Notes: generated from the letters alone by a model not told the origin. Counted from the stretch's first letter, positions 38,565-47,005 are shown. The stretch: 64,000 bases of DNA from Polyangiaceae bacterium (GCA_015075635.1 JABTUA010000001.1:1488001-1552000); one strand, 5' to 3'. Numbers and translations are program-made.

Positions 38565-38746
38565 GACGGGCCTCCGGTTCGTCGAGCGACGCCGGCGAGC
38601 AGCGCCAGGCCCGGCGCCGAGGCCTCGAGGAAAAGCGCGGCGACGTCGGGACGGCCGCGCAGGGCCGCGAGCCACGCTTCGGCGAGGAGCGTGTCCAGCA
38701 CGGCGCGGAAGCCGTCGAGCTCGGCAGCGGTCGCGGGTCGGCTCAT
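38561..38746 (-). CDS. Small island protein, unknown (helical)
   Basis: Sixty-one residues, almost entirely predicted amphipathic helix (AELDGFRAVLDTLLAEAWLAAL, DVAALFLEASAPGLALLAGV). It is held between two genes by ATGA and GTGA overlaps, the main reason for accepting it. Unknown function. Confidence 0.55.
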   Translation of the reverse strand: MSRPATAAELDGFRAVLDTLLAEAWLAALRGRPDVAALFLEASAPGLALLAGVARRTGGPS

Positions 38747-39237
38747 GCGCCCCCTCTCGCCGAGCGACGCATGCGCTCGAGGATCTTCGCGCGGGCGCTC
38801 GCTGCGGCCTGCTCCAGCGCGTCTCGCGACACGAGCACCATGTCGTCGGCGATCGGCAGCGAGCGTTGAATCCGTGTCGCCAGGCAGAGCAGGGCGCTGC
38901 GGAGCCGCTGAGTCCGGGAGAGGCCTGCGTCGTCCCCGTTCTTGCGAGCCTGCTCCGCGTCCCGCCGGAGGTCGGCGAGCTCGCGCTGCAGCTCTAGCAG
39001 GAGCCCCTCGGGCGTCATGGGCTCGACGGGCAGGGGCGCCGAGGGCTCTGGCGACGAGGGCGCAGCCGGCGCGCCCTTGGTCGACGCGGCTGGCTTGGCT
39101 GGCTTCACTTGGCGGAGCGCGTTGGACACGGTCCCGCGCGACACGCCGGCTTTGTCGGCGATCTCCTCATGCGTCGACCCGCTCGCCTTGAGGCGCTTGA
39201 TCTTGGCGACGAGCGGGGGATTCAGCTTACGCGGCAT
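38743..39237 (-). CDS. Helix-turn-helix island protein
   Basis: One hundred and sixty-four residues from ATG 39237; the alternative TTG at 39270 is less likely. The N-terminal ~45 residues are a clear helix-turn-helix (PPLVAKIKRLKASGSTHEEIADKAGVSRGTVSNALRQ). A Pro/Ala linker leads to a helical C-terminal domain (LLLELQRELADLRRDAEQAR ... ARAKILERMRR). The layout resembles small terminase subunits or phage regulators; no large terminase is present. It begins the left sub-operon just after the repeat-rich gap, which it may bind. Confidence 0.65.
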   Translation of the reverse strand: MPRKLNPPLVAKIKRLKASGSTHEEIADKAGVSRGTVSNALRQVKPAKPAASTKGAPAAPSSPEPSAPLPVEPMTPEGLLLELQRELADLRRDAEQARKNGDDAGLSRTQRLRSALLCLATRIQRSLPIADDMVLVSRDALEQAAASARAKILERMRRSARGGA

Positions 39238-39582
39238 GAATCCAGGCCTTTCCGCTCGTTTGGCTGCCAAATGGCGGGGGAAAAATGACGCGCTGCGCGC
39301 CAGAGGCGGCCCTCTGGCACCGCGAGGGGTGCCCCAATACCCCGGGTATCGCGGGCTTTTTGCATGTAGGCGAGCCCAGGGGGGAGGGGGGGGGCCTCAT
39401 GTTGAAAGGACGGGTGCCTTTCATGGCGAGCCTCCCGCGGCGGAGCTGGGGCACAGCTAGTGCCCGAGGCGAGCGCGTGCCCAGGTGCCGTGCCGCTCCC
39501 CCATAGGGAGCGCGGCACACCACCGAACCGGGCACACGCCTGGGCGTGCCGGGCACGTGCCGGGCACATGCGGCACGTGAGG
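39238..39582. promoter_or_regulatory. Repeat-rich non-coding gap: candidate origin or operator
   Basis: No gene seen in about 345 bp between the helicase gene and the HTH gene. It contains many GGCAC/GTGCC boxes in both orientations, including GGGCAC-agcta-GTGCCC near 39450 and a cluster of GTGCCGGGCAC near 39546-39568. A 13-bp perfect palindrome (ATACCCCGGGTAT) lies near 39338, and two runs of six and nine G separated by one A lie at 39379-39394. A 7-bp hairpin (39300-39317) precedes a T run on the minus strand. This suits replication initiation or tight regulation. Confidence 0.5.
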
Positions 39583-41235
39583 TCATGAGCCGTCCTCCGA
39601 GATGGGTTCGACGTGCCACCGATGGGCCCGGTCGTCTCCGCGGTTCACCAGCCGGGAGCCAGCCACGCCGGCCTTGAGGCGGGCCTTGGCAGCGTCGAGG
39701 CGGTCACGGCCCCAGGGGTAGCCGGCGGCCTTGACGGCGGTGCGGAGCTCGCGCTCGCCCAGGCCAGGATTGGCCACGATGACTCGCACCAGGACCTTGG
39801 CGTCTGCGTCGAGACGTCCGAGCGTGGCCCCGCGCCGCTGCTCGTCGCGCTGCTCCACCGCTCTCGGGTCCGTCGTTGGGTCCGCGCACTCGGTTACCCG
39901 GTGCCGGTCACGATCGAGCCGCAGCCAGAACTCGCCCCGGTCGGCTCGGCGGTTCTTCGCCACGCGGACGTGGATGACGTCAGGTTGGTCCTTCGGGGTG
40001 CGCAGCATCAAGAGCGTCTGAGCACCAAACTCGATCGACCGAGACTCGGCGCCGGCGGCCATGTCGTTGGTCGTGTCGGCCGCGTCCTCGCTCCGGTAGC
40101 TTCCGCGGTTCGCCTCGCTGGTGGCGATGACGAGCAGCCGATGGTGGGACACGCACCACCGGATCGCGCGCACGTTCGCCTCGACGTGTTCTCGTGGCGT
40201 CTTCGCCGTGACCGCGAGCTCCGACGTCGCGGCCTGGAGCGAGTCCACCAGGAGCGCCCCGCGCCGCTGCTCCTCCGCGCACCACTGCGCCAGGTCTTCG
40301 GCTGCCCGCTCGATGGTGTGGGCGGCGTCGTAGAACCGCACCCGGAGCTCGGCGAGCTCGGCCTCGACGTCCCCGAGCACATCAGGGTCCCGGAGCTCGA
40401 GCTGCGCCACGCTGAACCCTGCGATCTGGGCGAGCCTGACCGTGAGGTCTTCGGGCTCTTCGTCGACCGCGAGAATGCCGACGCAGAGCCCAGAGTCAGC
40501 GGCGGTCCTCGCGAGCGTGTCGGCGGCGATGGTCCCGACCGCCGTCTTGCCGGCGCTGGGCGCGCCCACGATGACGACACGCCACGGGACGGGCAGGCCC
40601 CCGCGGCACATCGCGTCCAGGGCGTCGATGCCCGTGGGCACGCGCTGAAGCGGACCCTCGGTGCGCCACGTGGACACGATGCTCGAGGGCGTGACCGGTG
40701 GCTCGCTCGGCTTCTCGCACACGGCTGGGCTCGCCGCGGCAAGCCGAGCGCGAGCTGCCTCGATGAGTTCTTGATCTCCAAAGCGGATGGCGGCGACAAG
40801 GCCCGTGGCTGCGGAGAGCTCGCGACGCTTCCGAGACAGATCGCGCACCCGTTCGGCGGCCCGCTGCCAGAGGACGGTGGCCGGATTCAGGTCGCGGAGG
40901 TCGACCAGGTCCTCGACGGCGCGGGCGTCGAGCGGTGCGCCATCTTCCGCGAGCAGCACCGCAAGCTGCGCCGGCTCGACTGCGACGCCGGCCTCCGCGG
41001 CATCGATCATCGCAGCGAACAGCCGGCTGTGATCGCGCTCGAAGAAGTCCGTGGGAGCGACGATGGCGCGCGCGTCGACGATCGCGCCTGGGTTGTCGAG
41101 GCACGCGACGAGCACCACCCGCTCGGCACTGAGGTCGTGCGGCGGCGGAGCGACGTCGGCCGGCGACGTCTGGGACGCGACAGGGCGGAGCTTTGGCTTG
41201 GCGCCGTTCGTCCGCGTGGCGGTCGGGCTGCTCAT
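39583..41235 (-). CDS. DnaB-like replicative helicase
   Basis: A 550-residue protein with a DnaB N-terminal-like helical domain (LSAERVVLVACLDNPGAIVDARAIVAPTDFF) at ~35-140. A RecA-fold ATPase follows from ~200: Walker A GAPSAGKTA, Walker B ALLVDSLQ and a later IATSEANRGSY segment. The C-terminal ~100 residues form a winged-helix-like domain. It would unwind or load at an island-specific origin. It is the last gene of a four-gene group joined by ATGA overlaps and lies next to the repeat-rich gap. RepA-like hexameric ATPases are the alternative; replication is the likely role in either case. Confidence 0.82.
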   Translation of the reverse strand: MSSPTATRTNGAKPKLRPVASQTSPADVAPPPHDLSAERVVLVACLDNPGAIVDARAIVAPTDFFERDHSRLFAAMIDAAEAGVAVEPAQLAVLLAEDGAPLDARAVEDLVDLRDLNPATVLWQRAAERVRDLSRKRRELSAATGLVAAIRFGDQELIEAARARLAAASPAVCEKPSEPPVTPSSIVSTWRTEGPLQRVPTGIDALDAMCRGGLPVPWRVVIVGAPSAGKTAVGTIAADTLARTAADSGLCVGILAVDEEPEDLTVRLAQIAGFSVAQLELRDPDVLGDVEAELAELRVRFYDAAHTIERAAEDLAQWCAEEQRRGALLVDSLQAATSELAVTAKTPREHVEANVRAIRWCVSHHRLLVIATSEANRGSYRSEDAADTTNDMAAGAESRSIEFGAQTLLMLRTPKDQPDVIHVRVAKNRRADRGEFWLRLDRDRHRVTECADPTTDPRAVEQRDEQRRGATLGRLDADAKVLVRVIVANPGLGERELRTAVKAAGYPWGRDRLDAAKARLKAGVAGSRLVNRGDDRAHRWHVEPISEDGS

Positions 41236-41417
41236 TCGGCGTTCAGCTCCGGTTCGAGCTCCCGCATCGCGCGCGCGCCCTCTCGTTCGAGGCGTTCGAT
41301 CGCGTGAAGCTCGCTGGCGATGGTGCCGAGCTCGACGTCAACGAGCTGGCGCAGCCTGGCCACGCGGTCCTCGAGCGCCACTCGGCGTCGACGCGCTTCG
41401 ATCAGCTCGGCGATCAC
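41232..41417 (-). CDS. Small coiled-coil protein upstream of helicase
   Basis: Sixty-one residues, nearly all one heptad helix (MIAELIEARRRRVALEDRVARLRQL ... ELHAIERLEREGARAM). Start and stop overlap both neighbours as ATGA. It could be a dimerising helicase partner, but this rests only on position. Confidence 0.6.
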   Translation of the reverse strand: MIAELIEARRRRVALEDRVARLRQLVDVELGTIASELHAIERLEREGARAMRELEPELNAE

Positions 41418-41731
41418 TTGGCCCGCCTCCGGAGGTGCACCACGTTGCCGTCGTCGGGCCTGTCCGCGCGAGACCGCAGCCAGCGCAGCACCGCCTCGAA
41501 CTCGAACCGCGGAGCGTCGCCGATCCGCACCTCCGGGAACGCGGGCTCGCCTCGCAGGCGGTCGAGCGACGCCGGCGAGACCTTCAGCGCTGCGGCGAGC
41601 TCGGCGCGGTCGAGCAGTCGCGGCGCGGCTTTGTCGGCACCTGCGCCGAGCACGACACGCACCCGCTCCGCTAGCTCGGGCTCGGCCTCGAGCAGGTCGA
41701 GCACCTGGTCGATGACGGCGCGGAGGATCAT
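41414..41731 (-). CDS. MerR/excisionase-type HTH protein
   Basis: One hundred and five residues from ATG 41731 (ATGA overlap). The C-terminal half carries a helix-turn-helix and wing of the HTH_17 kind (LLDRAELAAALKVSPASLDRLRGEPAFPEVRIGDAPRFEFEAVLRWL). This second Xis-like protein lies beside the helicase rather than int, so it may regulate replication genes or mark the origin. The N-terminal 30 residues are helical. Confidence 0.7.
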   Translation of the reverse strand: MILRAVIDQVLDLLEAEPELAERVRVVLGAGADKAAPRLLDRAELAAALKVSPASLDRLRGEPAFPEVRIGDAPRFEFEAVLRWLRSRADRPDDGNVVHLRRRAK

Positions 41732-41928
41732 CGACGCCCCCGAGCGATCTCCCCGAGCGACCGCTCCGCGATCGCGATCGACCCGCGCATGACGCGATCC
41801 CCTCGGGCGAGGCGCTCGACCGTCGCGCGCCCCAGGTCTAGGGCACGGGCGGCATCGGCGGCACCGAGCACGCGGACGATCTCGGCGACGCGGGCGACTA
41901 TCTCGGGGGGCGGGCGACGACGCAGCAT
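41728..41928 (-). CDS. Small helix-turn-helix protein
   Basis: Sixty-six residues from ATG 41928. The sequence EIVARVAEIVRVLGAADAARALDLGRATVERLARGDRV is a compact helix-turn-helix resembling Cro/C1-type or inverted-repeat binding regulators. It opens the four-gene helicase group and overlaps the next start as ATGA. A repressor or activator of that group is a reasonable inference. Confidence 0.65.
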   Translation of the reverse strand: MLRRRPPPEIVARVAEIVRVLGAADAARALDLGRATVERLARGDRVMRGSIAIAERSLGEIARGRR

Positions 41929-41972
41929 CGGCCCCAAAATGCCGGACGCGACCGCAACCTGTCGCGGAACTC

Positions 41973-42725
41973 CTATGTTCCGAACTTGTGCCGGGCGAGT
42001 TCCCTCGCAAACAGGCGGGCCTTTGCGCGCTTGTAGAGCGTCTGGAGCGTCTGCGACGCGATCCGGAAGCCGAGGTGGCTCAGCACGGATTCCGCCTGTT
42101 TCCAGTTCACGCGAGGGGCCTCAAAGGCAGCGCACAGCTGAGCGATCGCAGATGCGGACATGTCGCGCGCCAGGTCGCACTCGGACTCGGCTAGCCGCCG
42201 CCGAAACGCGGTCTCCCAACGACCCTTCTTGACAGTCCGAGCCACGAGCATTGCCGCAATGCAGACGTCGATCACCGGGCGATGCGAGATCTCGGGCTCC
42301 CTCGGGGCGTTCTTTCGCGCAGCCGCGATCAACCTATCCGCCTCGCGCAAGCGCTCGTCGACCGCTGGGTTTGCGGGCAACGGCGAGCGTTCTGGCCCGT
42401 ACAGGCTGAAGGGCCGTCCTTCCGCCGACAGCTCTAGTCTCGAGCAAGCGGCTGCAAGCGCCGCCAAGCTGACCTGCGGTGCCAGCGCCGCCAGCATGAG
42501 ACGCCCGATCTCGCGGTCCTTGCGCGTGGACGAGCGACGCAGGCGTCGCACCAGAGCCAGGAGCTCGCCGCGCTCTCCCACCCAGCCCGACGGCTCGTTG
42601 CGCTCGAGAGTCTCGCAGCCGATGCAGCACTGCGCAGTCGGGCTCTTGGCGCGGCCGCACCTACAGCGCGGGGGCGTCCCGTTGCTCGATCCTCTTGCCC
42701 GCTGTACTTTCCTCTTGGTCGCCAC
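41973..42725 (-). CDS. Island protein with N-terminal cysteine cluster
   Basis: About 250 residues from GTG 42725; the frame is open further upstream but looks like shadow of the end gene. Residues ~22-40 contain CRCGRAKSPTAQCCIGC, a probable zinc ribbon. The rest is helical (ELLALVRRLRRSSTRKDREIGRLML, SHRPVIDVCIAAMLVARTVKKGRW) and ends with a likely HTH-like segment (VLSHLGFRIASQTLQTLYKRAKA). DNA binding is plausible. Not recognised as a known replication protein. The 169 bp before it (42726-42894) show no gene. Confidence 0.6.
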   Translation of the reverse strand: MATKRKVQRARGSSNGTPPRCRCGRAKSPTAQCCIGCETLERNEPSGWVGERGELLALVRRLRRSSTRKDREIGRLMLAALAPQVSLAALAAACSRLELSAEGRPFSLYGPERSPLPANPAVDERLREADRLIAAARKNAPREPEISHRPVIDVCIAAMLVARTVKKGRWETAFRRRLAESECDLARDMSASAIAQLCAAFEAPRVNWKQAESVLSHLGFRIASQTLQTLYKRAKARLFARELARHKFGT

Positions 42726-42894
42726 GATCGACCCACAGCCCGGGAGCCCTGCAAGGCTCGCCGGGCTTTCTTCTGCCTCACCGGGCCCGAGCTGTCCAAC
42801 GGTGGGACAACCAAGGACCGGGCTACGGCCGGCACGCCTGCCAGCAGACCACTGCGCCGAGGGCGAGCCCGACGACCAGGGAGCAGGACGTCGG

Positions 42895-43121
42895 TCACGC
42901 TGCACCGCCGGCGGCCCGCTGGGCGTCTTGGGCCTGCGCTGCTTCCAGGCGCCTCGCCAGTGCGACGAGCCGCGTCCTCGGCTCGCTGGGGCCGGCAGGG
43001 AGCGCGGCGATAGCCTGCCGCAGCTCAGCGAGCACGGCGGCCCGTTCGTCCACCGGCAGAGCGGCGACAGACCCCACGCTTTTCGAGAGTGTGCCCAACG
43101 ATCGGACACCAGGATCGGACA
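42895..43121 (-). CDS. End gene of the island; in-frame extension of int after excision
   Basis: The frame is open from inside attR (43233) to 42895. As a free gene it could start at GTG 43121 or 43127, giving ~75 residues with two amphipathic helices (LPVDERAAVLAELRQAIAALP, TRLVALARRLEAAQAQDAQ). In the excised circle the integrase frame would cross the att core and continue here for 103 codons. The frame is closed upstream in the integrated state only by the TAG that ends the subtilase gene. Start uncertain; may be an int C-terminal domain rather than an independent gene. Confidence 0.5.
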
Positions 43122-43206
43122 CTCCCACGTCTACGGTGGGTTCTCCGTGGTCATCACGCGCGACGACAGCGCAGGAAACATGCTCTGTGCTGACGTCTCG
43201 GGTCGT

Positions 43207-43250
43207 TTCATAAGCGTGGGGTCGTCGGTTCAAGTCCGACCTTCGGCACT
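43207..43250. other. attR: 44-bp duplicate of tRNA-Met 3' half
   Basis: Identical to 33046-33089. It contains the anticodon loop, variable region, T arm and 3' acceptor strand of tRNA-Met but no 5' half, so it is not a functional tRNA. The stop codon of the neighbouring subtilase lies at 43249-43251, overlapping the repeat end. Confidence 0.95.
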
Positions 43251-46200
43251 ACTCGGGACGGCGCCGCCTGCGCCGCGCGGCGAGCAAGCCGAGCGGCGCC
43301 AGCGCCGCGAGGCCCCAGACGCCGCTGAGCTCGCCGCCCGCGGTGCGGCAGCCGCAGCCTCCGGCCGCAGCGAAGGACTTGGTCGGGTTCTTCGCGGGTC
43401 CGTCGGTGACCACGCACTTGCCCTCGTCGTCCACCGGAAGCGGCACGACCCCGCTCTGCTTCGTGCCTTGCTCGAGCGGCGTGCCGTAGTGGCCGGTGTT
43501 GCGGTTGTCGTGGCGGAAGCTCTCCCAGGCCACGACGCCGTCGCTCTTGCCCTCGGTCTTCCAGGCGTAGAGCCAGCCGGAGCGCGAGTTCACCACCACG
43601 TCCAGGTTCCCTTCGCCGGTGACGTCGCCGACCGCGGTGGTCGCGACGATCCACTGGCCGGTGAACTTGGGCCAGCCCGTGGGCTCGCGGCCGCAGGCGT
43701 CGGCGGCGTGCACGAAGTAGCCGCCGCTGCCGGTCATCACCTCCGGGTATCCGTCGCCGTTCAGATCGGCGATGGCCTGGCTGTTGAAGAAGGTGAAGTC
43801 CTCCAGCACCACGGGGCTGCCGGGCAACATGCGCCCGGTCTTGCCGCTCCACATCGAGAGCAGGTTCTGCGCTGGGCCCTTCGCCGGCTGGCTGGAGAGC
43901 AGGTTCTGCGCCAGGCTGAGCGAGCCGCCGCTCGAGACCACGTCCGGGACGCCGTCCTGATCCAGATCGCCCATCGATGGCTGGGCGAAGAGCGGGAACA
44001 TGGTGTCCGGTTGGCTGGCCTTGGAGTCCGCGCCGAAGATGCTGGTCGGCGCGAGGCCGCGCTCTTTGGCCCCTGTGTCGGGGTTGATGCGCTCCGGCAG
44101 CGCGTTGGTCGGCGTGGACGAGAGCAGCTTCTGCGTGCCGGGATCGGTGGGCACGATGAGCGGCGCGCTGGCGTTGCCGTGCATGACCGCCTCGGGCTTG
44201 CCGTCGCCGTCCAGGTCACCAGCGATGGGTGAGTTGCCCACGCCCTCCGAGATCAGCGGGAACAGGTTGAACGAGATGGTCGTCACCGGCCAGTTCGTGA
44301 GCCAGGGCTTGGCCCCGGCCTTCGTGCCGCGACCGTCGATCAGGTAGAAGGCTCCGGCGCCGCCCGCCTTGCCGAGCTTCTCGTTGGAGCCGACCAACAC
44401 GTCGGGACGGCCGTCGCCGGTGAAATCCGCCACCGCCGCGGAGGTGAAGATGCGGTTGTACTCGCCGCTGCCGTCCCCGCCTTCGTAGTGGACCGCGACC
44501 GGCCAGCCGTCGAGCTGGGTCCCGTCGGCCTTGAACACGTAGACCTTGCCGTCGAAGGCCGGCTGCACGATCTCGTATTTGCCGTCGCCGTCCATGTCCT
44601 CGATGGTTGGGCTGCCGAACGCTCCGCGGGCGAAGCGGGTGTCCGTGTCCATGCACGCCTTGTCGGTCGGCTTCGGCGCGCCGTACGGGCACGACGGGAT
44701 CTCTGGTAGCCGCTGGGGCCAGCCGGGCAGGGCGCTGCCGTCGTTCTTCACGACGTAGACCGTGCCGGAGTAGGTGGTGACCACGATGTCGAGCCTGCCG
44801 TCCCCGTCCAGGTCGGCGATGGCCGGCGTCGGGCTGATGGCCTCGCGGGCCGCGTCCTTGTTCACCAGGGTCTCCGGCGCCGAGTAGCCCGGGGCGGCGG
44901 CGTAGCTCAGGGGGAGCTTGGGATTGAGGCCGTCGATGGGATCGGTTGAGAAGGGGAAGCCCTTGACGTACGCCGGCTTTCCGCTCGCCATGCTGAGCAC
45001 GTGCAGCTTGCCGTCGGCGGTGCCGACCACGATGTCGCGGACGCCGTCGCCGTCGATGTCCGCGAGCTTCGGGCTCGACTCGCCGGAGGCGCCGAGGAAG
45101 AGCGGGAACCCCGGCAGGAGCGTGTCGTCCTCGTGCACGGCGTAGGCGCGCCTGAGCTCGCCCTCGACGTCGCCCAGGTTGCCGCCGTAGTGCGCGATGG
45201 CCCGCACGCGCACGGTGATGGTGCGGTCGTTCTCGCCGAGCGGGCTGTCCACGTCGCGCTCGTGGGTCACGTCGATCTCGCGCACGTCCAAGGTCGCGAG
45301 CGGGGTGCCGTCCTTGCCCAACACGGGCACCTCGCTGCTCTTGATGTTCTCCAGCTTCTTGATGACCTTGAACGCAGCGTCCAAGGGCTGCACCCCCGGC
45401 GCCCACTCCACGATCACGCTGTAGAGCGGCGCGCGGCGCGCGCGCACGGTGCCCATGATCGGCACCGCCGCCGTGACCTGGTCTTTGTAGAGGGTCTCGA
45501 ACCAGTAGGGCCGGACGATGTCCACCTCAGGCGGGATGCGGCCCTCTTTGACCCACTCCACCGCGGTGTTGGCGTTCACGCGGCCGTAGCCGAAGCGCTG
45601 GTCGAAGCCCTCCTGCGACCAGTAGAACTCGCTGCCCGGCTTCTGCGAGGCCTCGATGTTGATGTCGTCGGCGGTCTTGAAGAAGATCTGCATCACCTCG
45701 CCGGCGGACAGCGGTGGGTCGAGCTTCTGCTGAACGCCCATCGAGTAGACGAGGCCGGCGAGCCCCGACAGCCTCCCGGTCGCCTCGCTCGAGCAACCCG
45801 TGCCCGAGGCGGACAAGTAGTTCTGCGCGCCGAAGTTCGTGCAGTTGTTGAAGGAGAGGAAGCTCTTGGCGGTGGTGCTCTGGTCGTCGCCGCCGAGCAT
45901 GGTCACCGCGTGCACCGGCATGGTGTGGTTGGCGGCGGCGGGCACGTTGTGGTGGCGGCTATTTTCGTCGGCCATGCTCGCCACGATCACCGTGCCGCGC
46001 TCGTAGGCGTAGTCCATCGCCGTCTGCGCGAAGCCGCTCATGTTGATGGTGCCGAGAGCCTCCTGCACGACCTTCGCCCCGTTGTCCGTGGCGTAGACCA
46101 CCGCCTTGGCGAAGTCCTGACCGTCGGCGATGAAGCTGTCGCCCACGCGCAGCGGGACGAAGCGGCACATCGGGCAGATGCCCGCGTCCCCCATGCCGTT

Positions 46201-47004
46201 GTTGGTCGCGGCGGCGGAGTCCCGCGCTTCACCGGTGCCGTGCCCGTAGCGGGTGTCGTCGTAGGCGTTGTTGTCGTTCTTGAAGAAGTCCCAGCCCGAG
46301 ATGTCGTCGACGTAGCCGTTGGCGTCGTCGTCCACCCCGTCGGAGAACATGGGGTTGTCGATCAAATCGCCGGCGTCCAGGATGCCGTTCTGGTTCCAGT
46401 CGCCAGCCGGGTGACCAGGGCTCGCCGCCGGGGACAGGCCCGGGTGATCTTTGTAGTCGCCGACCGTGGCGATGCCGTCGCCGTTGCAGTCGAAGAGCTT
46501 CTCGGTGGGCTTGAGCGGGTCGAGCGGCGCGCAGGGGGAGCCGTCGGCTTTCAGCGGCGGATGGGCCGCGAGCTCGCCCAGGTTCAGGTAGGCCTTCTCG
46601 GCGAGATCGGCCTCGTCCCACTTGATGCCGGAGTCGAGCACCGCGATCAGCACCCGGTCGTCGCCGATGGTGTGGCGCCAGGCCAGATCGACGCTCATGC
46701 CCGAGGCCGTCTCACCGGGGTTCAGCGGCGGGACGAAGCCGCCGGGAGAGCGGTCCGGGATGAAGGAGTAGAACTGCCACTGCCCGCTCCTGCGCTCGCT
46801 GGCCTTCTCGCTCGCCTTGTAGCCGTAGCCCGGATCGTTCGGCCAGTTCGCCGGGTTCTTCATGTCGCTCGAGGTCGCGGTGAGGGGCGGCGGCCAGTCG
46901 GCGCGGCCGGGGCTCGGCGCGAGCCAGAGCGAGAGGGAGGCCAAGGCGGTCAGCGCCACCAGAGACAGCCGGCGCGTACCGCGAAAGTCGTGAAGGTGGT
47001 TCAT
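43249..47004 (-). CDS. Subtilisin-like (S8) protein with FG-GAP repeats and MYXO-CTERM tail
   Basis: A 1251-residue exported protein with a signal peptide (LSLVALTALASLSLWLAPSPG). The S8 domain has Asp124 (IAVLDSGI) and His255 (RYGHGTGEA). The serine region reads GTGCSSEATGRLSGLAG, so the usual GTSMA serine is Gly; Ser405/406 could substitute or the enzyme may be inactive. An EF-like Asp-rich insert lies at 170-235. Residues ~630-1170 hold repeated DxDGDG FG-GAP/VCBS blades. The C-terminus has GGCGC, a hydrophobic helix and an Arg cluster: the MYXO-CTERM sorting signal for surface anchoring. Confidence 0.92.
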   Translation of the reverse strand: MNHLHDFRGTRRLSLVALTALASLSLWLAPSPGRADWPPPLTATSSDMKNPANWPNDPGYGYKASEKASERRSGQWQFYSFIPDRSPGGFVPPLNPGETASGMSVDLAWRHTIGDDRVLIAVLDSGIKWDEADLAEKAYLNLGELAAHPPLKADGSPCAPLDPLKPTEKLFDCNGDGIATVGDYKDHPGLSPAASPGHPAGDWNQNGILDAGDLIDNPMFSDGVDDDANGYVDDISGWDFFKNDNNAYDDTRYGHGTGEARDSAAATNNGMGDAGICPMCRFVPLRVGDSFIADGQDFAKAVVYATDNGAKVVQEALGTINMSGFAQTAMDYAYERGTVIVASMADENSRHHNVPAAANHTMPVHAVTMLGGDDQSTTAKSFLSFNNCTNFGAQNYLSASGTGCSSEATGRLSGLAGLVYSMGVQQKLDPPLSAGEVMQIFFKTADDINIEASQKPGSEFYWSQEGFDQRFGYGRVNANTAVEWVKEGRIPPEVDIVRPYWFETLYKDQVTAAVPIMGTVRARRAPLYSVIVEWAPGVQPLDAAFKVIKKLENIKSSEVPVLGKDGTPLATLDVREIDVTHERDVDSPLGENDRTITVRVRAIAHYGGNLGDVEGELRRAYAVHEDDTLLPGFPLFLGASGESSPKLADIDGDGVRDIVVGTADGKLHVLSMASGKPAYVKGFPFSTDPIDGLNPKLPLSYAAAPGYSAPETLVNKDAAREAISPTPAIADLDGDGRLDIVVTTYSGTVYVVKNDGSALPGWPQRLPEIPSCPYGAPKPTDKACMDTDTRFARGAFGSPTIEDMDGDGKYEIVQPAFDGKVYVFKADGTQLDGWPVAVHYEGGDGSGEYNRIFTSAAVADFTGDGRPDVLVGSNEKLGKAGGAGAFYLIDGRGTKAGAKPWLTNWPVTTISFNLFPLISEGVGNSPIAGDLDGDGKPEAVMHGNASAPLIVPTDPGTQKLLSSTPTNALPERINPDTGAKERGLAPTSIFGADSKASQPDTMFPLFAQPSMGDLDQDGVPDVVSSGGSLSLAQNLLSSQPAKGPAQNLLSMWSGKTGRMLPGSPVVLEDFTFFNSQAIADLNGDGYPEVMTGSGGYFVHAADACGREPTGWPKFTGQWIVATTAVGDVTGEGNLDVVVNSRSGWLYAWKTEGKSDGVVAWESFRHDNRNTGHYGTPLEQGTKQSGVVPLPVDDEGKCVVTDGPAKNPTKSFAAAGGCGCRTAGGELSGVWGLAALAPLGLLAARRRRRRPE

Positions 47005-47005
47005 G

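Larger units (their letters stand above)
33046..43250. mobile_element. 10.2-kb tRNA-Met integrative element (satellite-like island)
   Basis: The element is bounded by 44-bp direct repeats that copy the 3' half of tRNA-Met. It carries int and an Xis-like gene at the left end and a DnaB-like helicase in the right half. All recognisable genes lie on the minus strand, many with ATGA or GTGA overlaps. There is no visible capsid, portal, large terminase, tail, relaxase or type IV secretion gene. It could be a phage-satellite-like island or a replicating integrative element. The intact int, Xis-like gene and att sites suggest that it can still move. Confidence 0.9.

Noticed and set aside
43207..43250. 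Second tRNA-Met gene
   Set aside because: Only the 3' half is present; it is the attR copy created by integration.
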